From positions 2,232,001 through 2,296,000 of the forward strand of contig NZ_CP042301.2 in assembly GCF_007922615.2 (NCBI RefSeq): 64,000 nt of DNA, in the 5' to 3' direction. Position 1 is the stretch's first letter. Each line of letters begins with the position of its first letter. Below the pieces are notes generated by a model. It ran no database searches. It worked only from the letters and a program-made list of their open reading frames with translations, and was not told where the DNA came from. This document shows positions 62,597-64,000 of this stretch, one piece after another. Position numbers and translations under genes: made by a program. Origin of the DNA: Nitratireductor mangrovi (GTDB lineage Bacteria > Pseudomonadota > Alphaproteobacteria > Rhizobiales > Rhizobiaceae).

Positions 62597-63529
62597 TCAG
62601 CGTGCGTTGCTCTGGCCTCCCGCCCGGCGCAACCCGCACCCTCCGCGCGTCGGCTGCCACGCTGCGCCGATATCGCGCGCCAGCGCCGCATTGCCCGGCT
62701 TCGCAACACCGTTTCCGTCACCCTTCAGGTAGAGCACGACCCGCAGCCGGTTCTTTCGCGAAAGCGCGTCGGCCACCATCTCGTCGCCGAGGATGATCCT
62801 GCGCCCGTATGCCTGGCGGCTCGCAAGGGCCAATCCCGGCCTGGCATGATCCACCAGTTCGGTGCAGAAGAGCCGGTCGTTGTCGTCGCCGTCGAAATGG
62901 AAATCGAAGGGCTCGCCGAGGTGCCGGGCGAGCTCTGCCGCCGCCCGTTGTCGGGTCCGCCGGCTGCCGTCGACGCGCCTCAGGATCGCCACACGGTCGA
63001 CATTCAGGACCGTTTCCGGTCGCGAAAGGTGCACACCATTGTAATCGGCCTCGACGAACACCTTGCCGGCCCTGATGTCGGCCTGGTGGGGCAGAAACGC
63101 CCCATGCTCCCAGATCCCGAGCCGGCGCAGTTCGGTTTCCGTGCCCAGATAGGTTGCCGCATGCGGGAACAGCCCCGGCAGCGTATGACCGGAAAGGCGG
63201 CCCTTGGAACTCACGACAACGATATCGAGAGGTCTCAGGGTTTCCGTGATCAGCCGCATGGCTTCGGTATCGCCGGCCAGATACCCCTCGCGCCACACCA
63301 CCCTGCCGACGACATGGCCGATCACCGGTGCGGCCGGTTCGGCCAGCGCCACCAGCCAGGCCGGAGTTCGTTCCGCGCCTTCGCAGCAGCCGGCCAGCGG
63401 ATTGTCGCCATGCGGTGGCGCCTTGCGCGGCGGATGGGCGCATGCGGACAGGCCGAGGACGAGCGCAAGCCCTACCATCGCCGCCCGGAACGGGAGTGTG
63501 CGCCGCGAAGCTACGATCTGGGGTTTCAT
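62597..63529 (-). CDS. Lipoprotein with permuted papain-like (YiiX/C92-type) domain
   Basis: 310 residues. Lipobox LSAC gives a lipidated Cys30. The domain runs from LRPLDIVVVSSKG to the C-terminal half; candidate catalytic His123 is in FPHAATYLG and Cys222 in DRLFCTELVDHA, matching the permuted NlpC/P60 (YiiX/YebB, peptidase C92-like) arrangement. Probably an amidase or hydrolase of the envelope. Ends 96 nt before the paralog at 62.1 kb and 28 nt after the one at 63.5 kb, so likely one operon. The last ~30 residues (RDIGAAWQPTRGGCGLRRAGGQ) are poorly conserved in style. Confidence 0.83.
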   Translation of the reverse strand: MKPQIVASRRTLPFRAAMVGLALVLGLSACAHPPRKAPPHGDNPLAGCCEGAERTPAWLVALAEPAAPVIGHVVGRVVWREGYLAGDTEAMRLITETLRPLDIVVVSSKGRLSGHTLPGLFPHAATYLGTETELRRLGIWEHGAFLPHQADIRAGKVFVEADYNGVHLSRPETVLNVDRVAILRRVDGSRRTRQRAAAELARHLGEPFDFHFDGDDNDRLFCTELVDHARPGLALASRQAYGRRIILGDEMVADALSRKNRLRVVLYLKGDGNGVAKPGNAALARDIGAAWQPTRGGCGLRRAGGQSNAR

Positions 63530-63557
63530 CTGGCGACGCCCGGATGCGAAGCGGGTG

Positions 63558-63947
63558 TCAGCGCAGGACGCGGACCTTGACGCTGCGGCTGAACACCTGG
63601 ACCTCGATCAGCGGGTTGCCGTTCATGATCGCCCTGCGCGTTCCGCCGCTCATCGCCCCTCGCTTTTCGAGCATGGACTGCAATCGCGCCCTCGCCTTGT
63701 TGCTGCCGAACCAGGGATCGTAGTCGTCCTCGGCGTCGCCGGTGCCGAAGCGGTGGAAATTGGCGCGGTCCTGCCTGACCACCTGCGCCGCATTGTCGAG
63801 CGGATAGCCGTCGCTGGCATAATGGTCGTTCCCCGAAATCCGCGCGACATAGGATCCGAGATAGGTATCCGCCTGCGCCCCCGGCGCGCTGCCGGCCAAC
63901 AGTGCAGCGCCGAGTGCGCCAGCGATGAAGCTTCGTCTCGACAACAT
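63558..63947 (-). CDS. Small secreted protein, Tat-like signal, paralog of the 62114-62500 gene
   Basis: 129 residues. The N-terminus SRRSFIAGALGAALLAGSAPGAQA has a twin-arginine RRxFxxG motif, unlike the Sec-type signal of its paralog. The mature protein shares YPLDNAAQVVRQDRAN and DPWFG, with the same C-terminal EVQVxSRS ending, about 65-70% identity by eye. First gene of the cluster with the C92-type lipoprotein. No known function. Confidence 0.87.
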   Translation of the reverse strand: MLSRRSFIAGALGAALLAGSAPGAQADTYLGSYVARISGNDHYASDGYPLDNAAQVVRQDRANFHRFGTGDAEDDYDPWFGSNKARARLQSMLEKRGAMSGGTRRAIMNGNPLIEVQVFSRSVKVRVLR

Positions 63948-64000
63948 GGCAAGTCCTCCGTCCGTCCGAAAGCTCGTTTATGCCGGGCGTGGGAGGGGTT

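Overview
The window is GC-rich alphaproteobacterial chromosome. The gene families suggest Hyphomicrobiales (Rhizobiales), probably a Mesorhizobium/Aquamicrobium/Nitratireductor-like Phyllobacteriaceae: a rhizobial-type rpoD next to dnaG, TolB/TPR-coupled class III cyclases, HSDL2-like SDRs, a rhizobial intergenic palindrome and a CtrA-type site (TTAA-N7-TTAA). This placement is inference from families and gene order, not from a database search.

Layout. 1-10.7 kb: a catabolic island with an acyl-CoA ligase (5' end outside the window), a HAAT-type ABC importer (LivH, LivM, binding protein, LivF; no LivG seen), a PaaK-like CoA ligase, an enoyl-CoA hydratase, an SCP-x-type thiolase and two SDRs. 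Together these look like uptake, CoA activation and beta-oxidation of an aromatic or other carboxylic acid. 10.7-14.3 kb: a DUF3489 / DUF2924 / large serine recombinase module ending beside a tRNA(CAU) gene. 14.3-31.2 kb: envelope and housekeeping genes (SIMPL protein, OmpA protein with a very long Ala/Pro/Glu linker, exonuclease-CBS-DUF294 fusion, LysR/beta-lactamase-fold pair, adenylate cyclase, MFS pump, SDR, FKBP) and a LuxR regulator behind a trypsin-fold/PDZ protein that has lost its catalytic triad. 31.4-41.7 kb: VOC/TetR pair with visible operators, a cNMP-binding protein overlapping a 930-residue ABC exporter with a degenerate, internally repeated nucleotide-binding domain, small conserved genes, an ArsR-controlled permease, and a TetR/SDR/methyltransferase locus. 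41.7-53.2 kb: core genes rpoD, dnaG, a yqeY-like gene and carA, interleaved with an MHYT-GGDEF-EAL protein, a Na/Pi symporter and a 105-bp tandem repeat. 53.3-64 kb: surface and secreted proteins (exported CHAT protease, TadG-like vWA protein, RTX/FG-GAP protein, diguanylate cyclase, YpfJ metallopeptidase, GST) and a C92-like lipoprotein flanked by two paralogous small secreted proteins.

Most candidate novelty lies in four places: the degenerate ABC exporter plus cNMP sensor (32.5-35.8 kb), the LuxR/pseudoprotease pair (29.2-30.6 kb), the three-gene serine recombinase module with an interrupted palindrome of crossover-site architecture (11.3-14.1 kb), and the duplicated secreted protein/lipoprotein cluster (62.1-63.9 kb). 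I see no CRISPR array, rRNA, prophage or complete insertion sequence.
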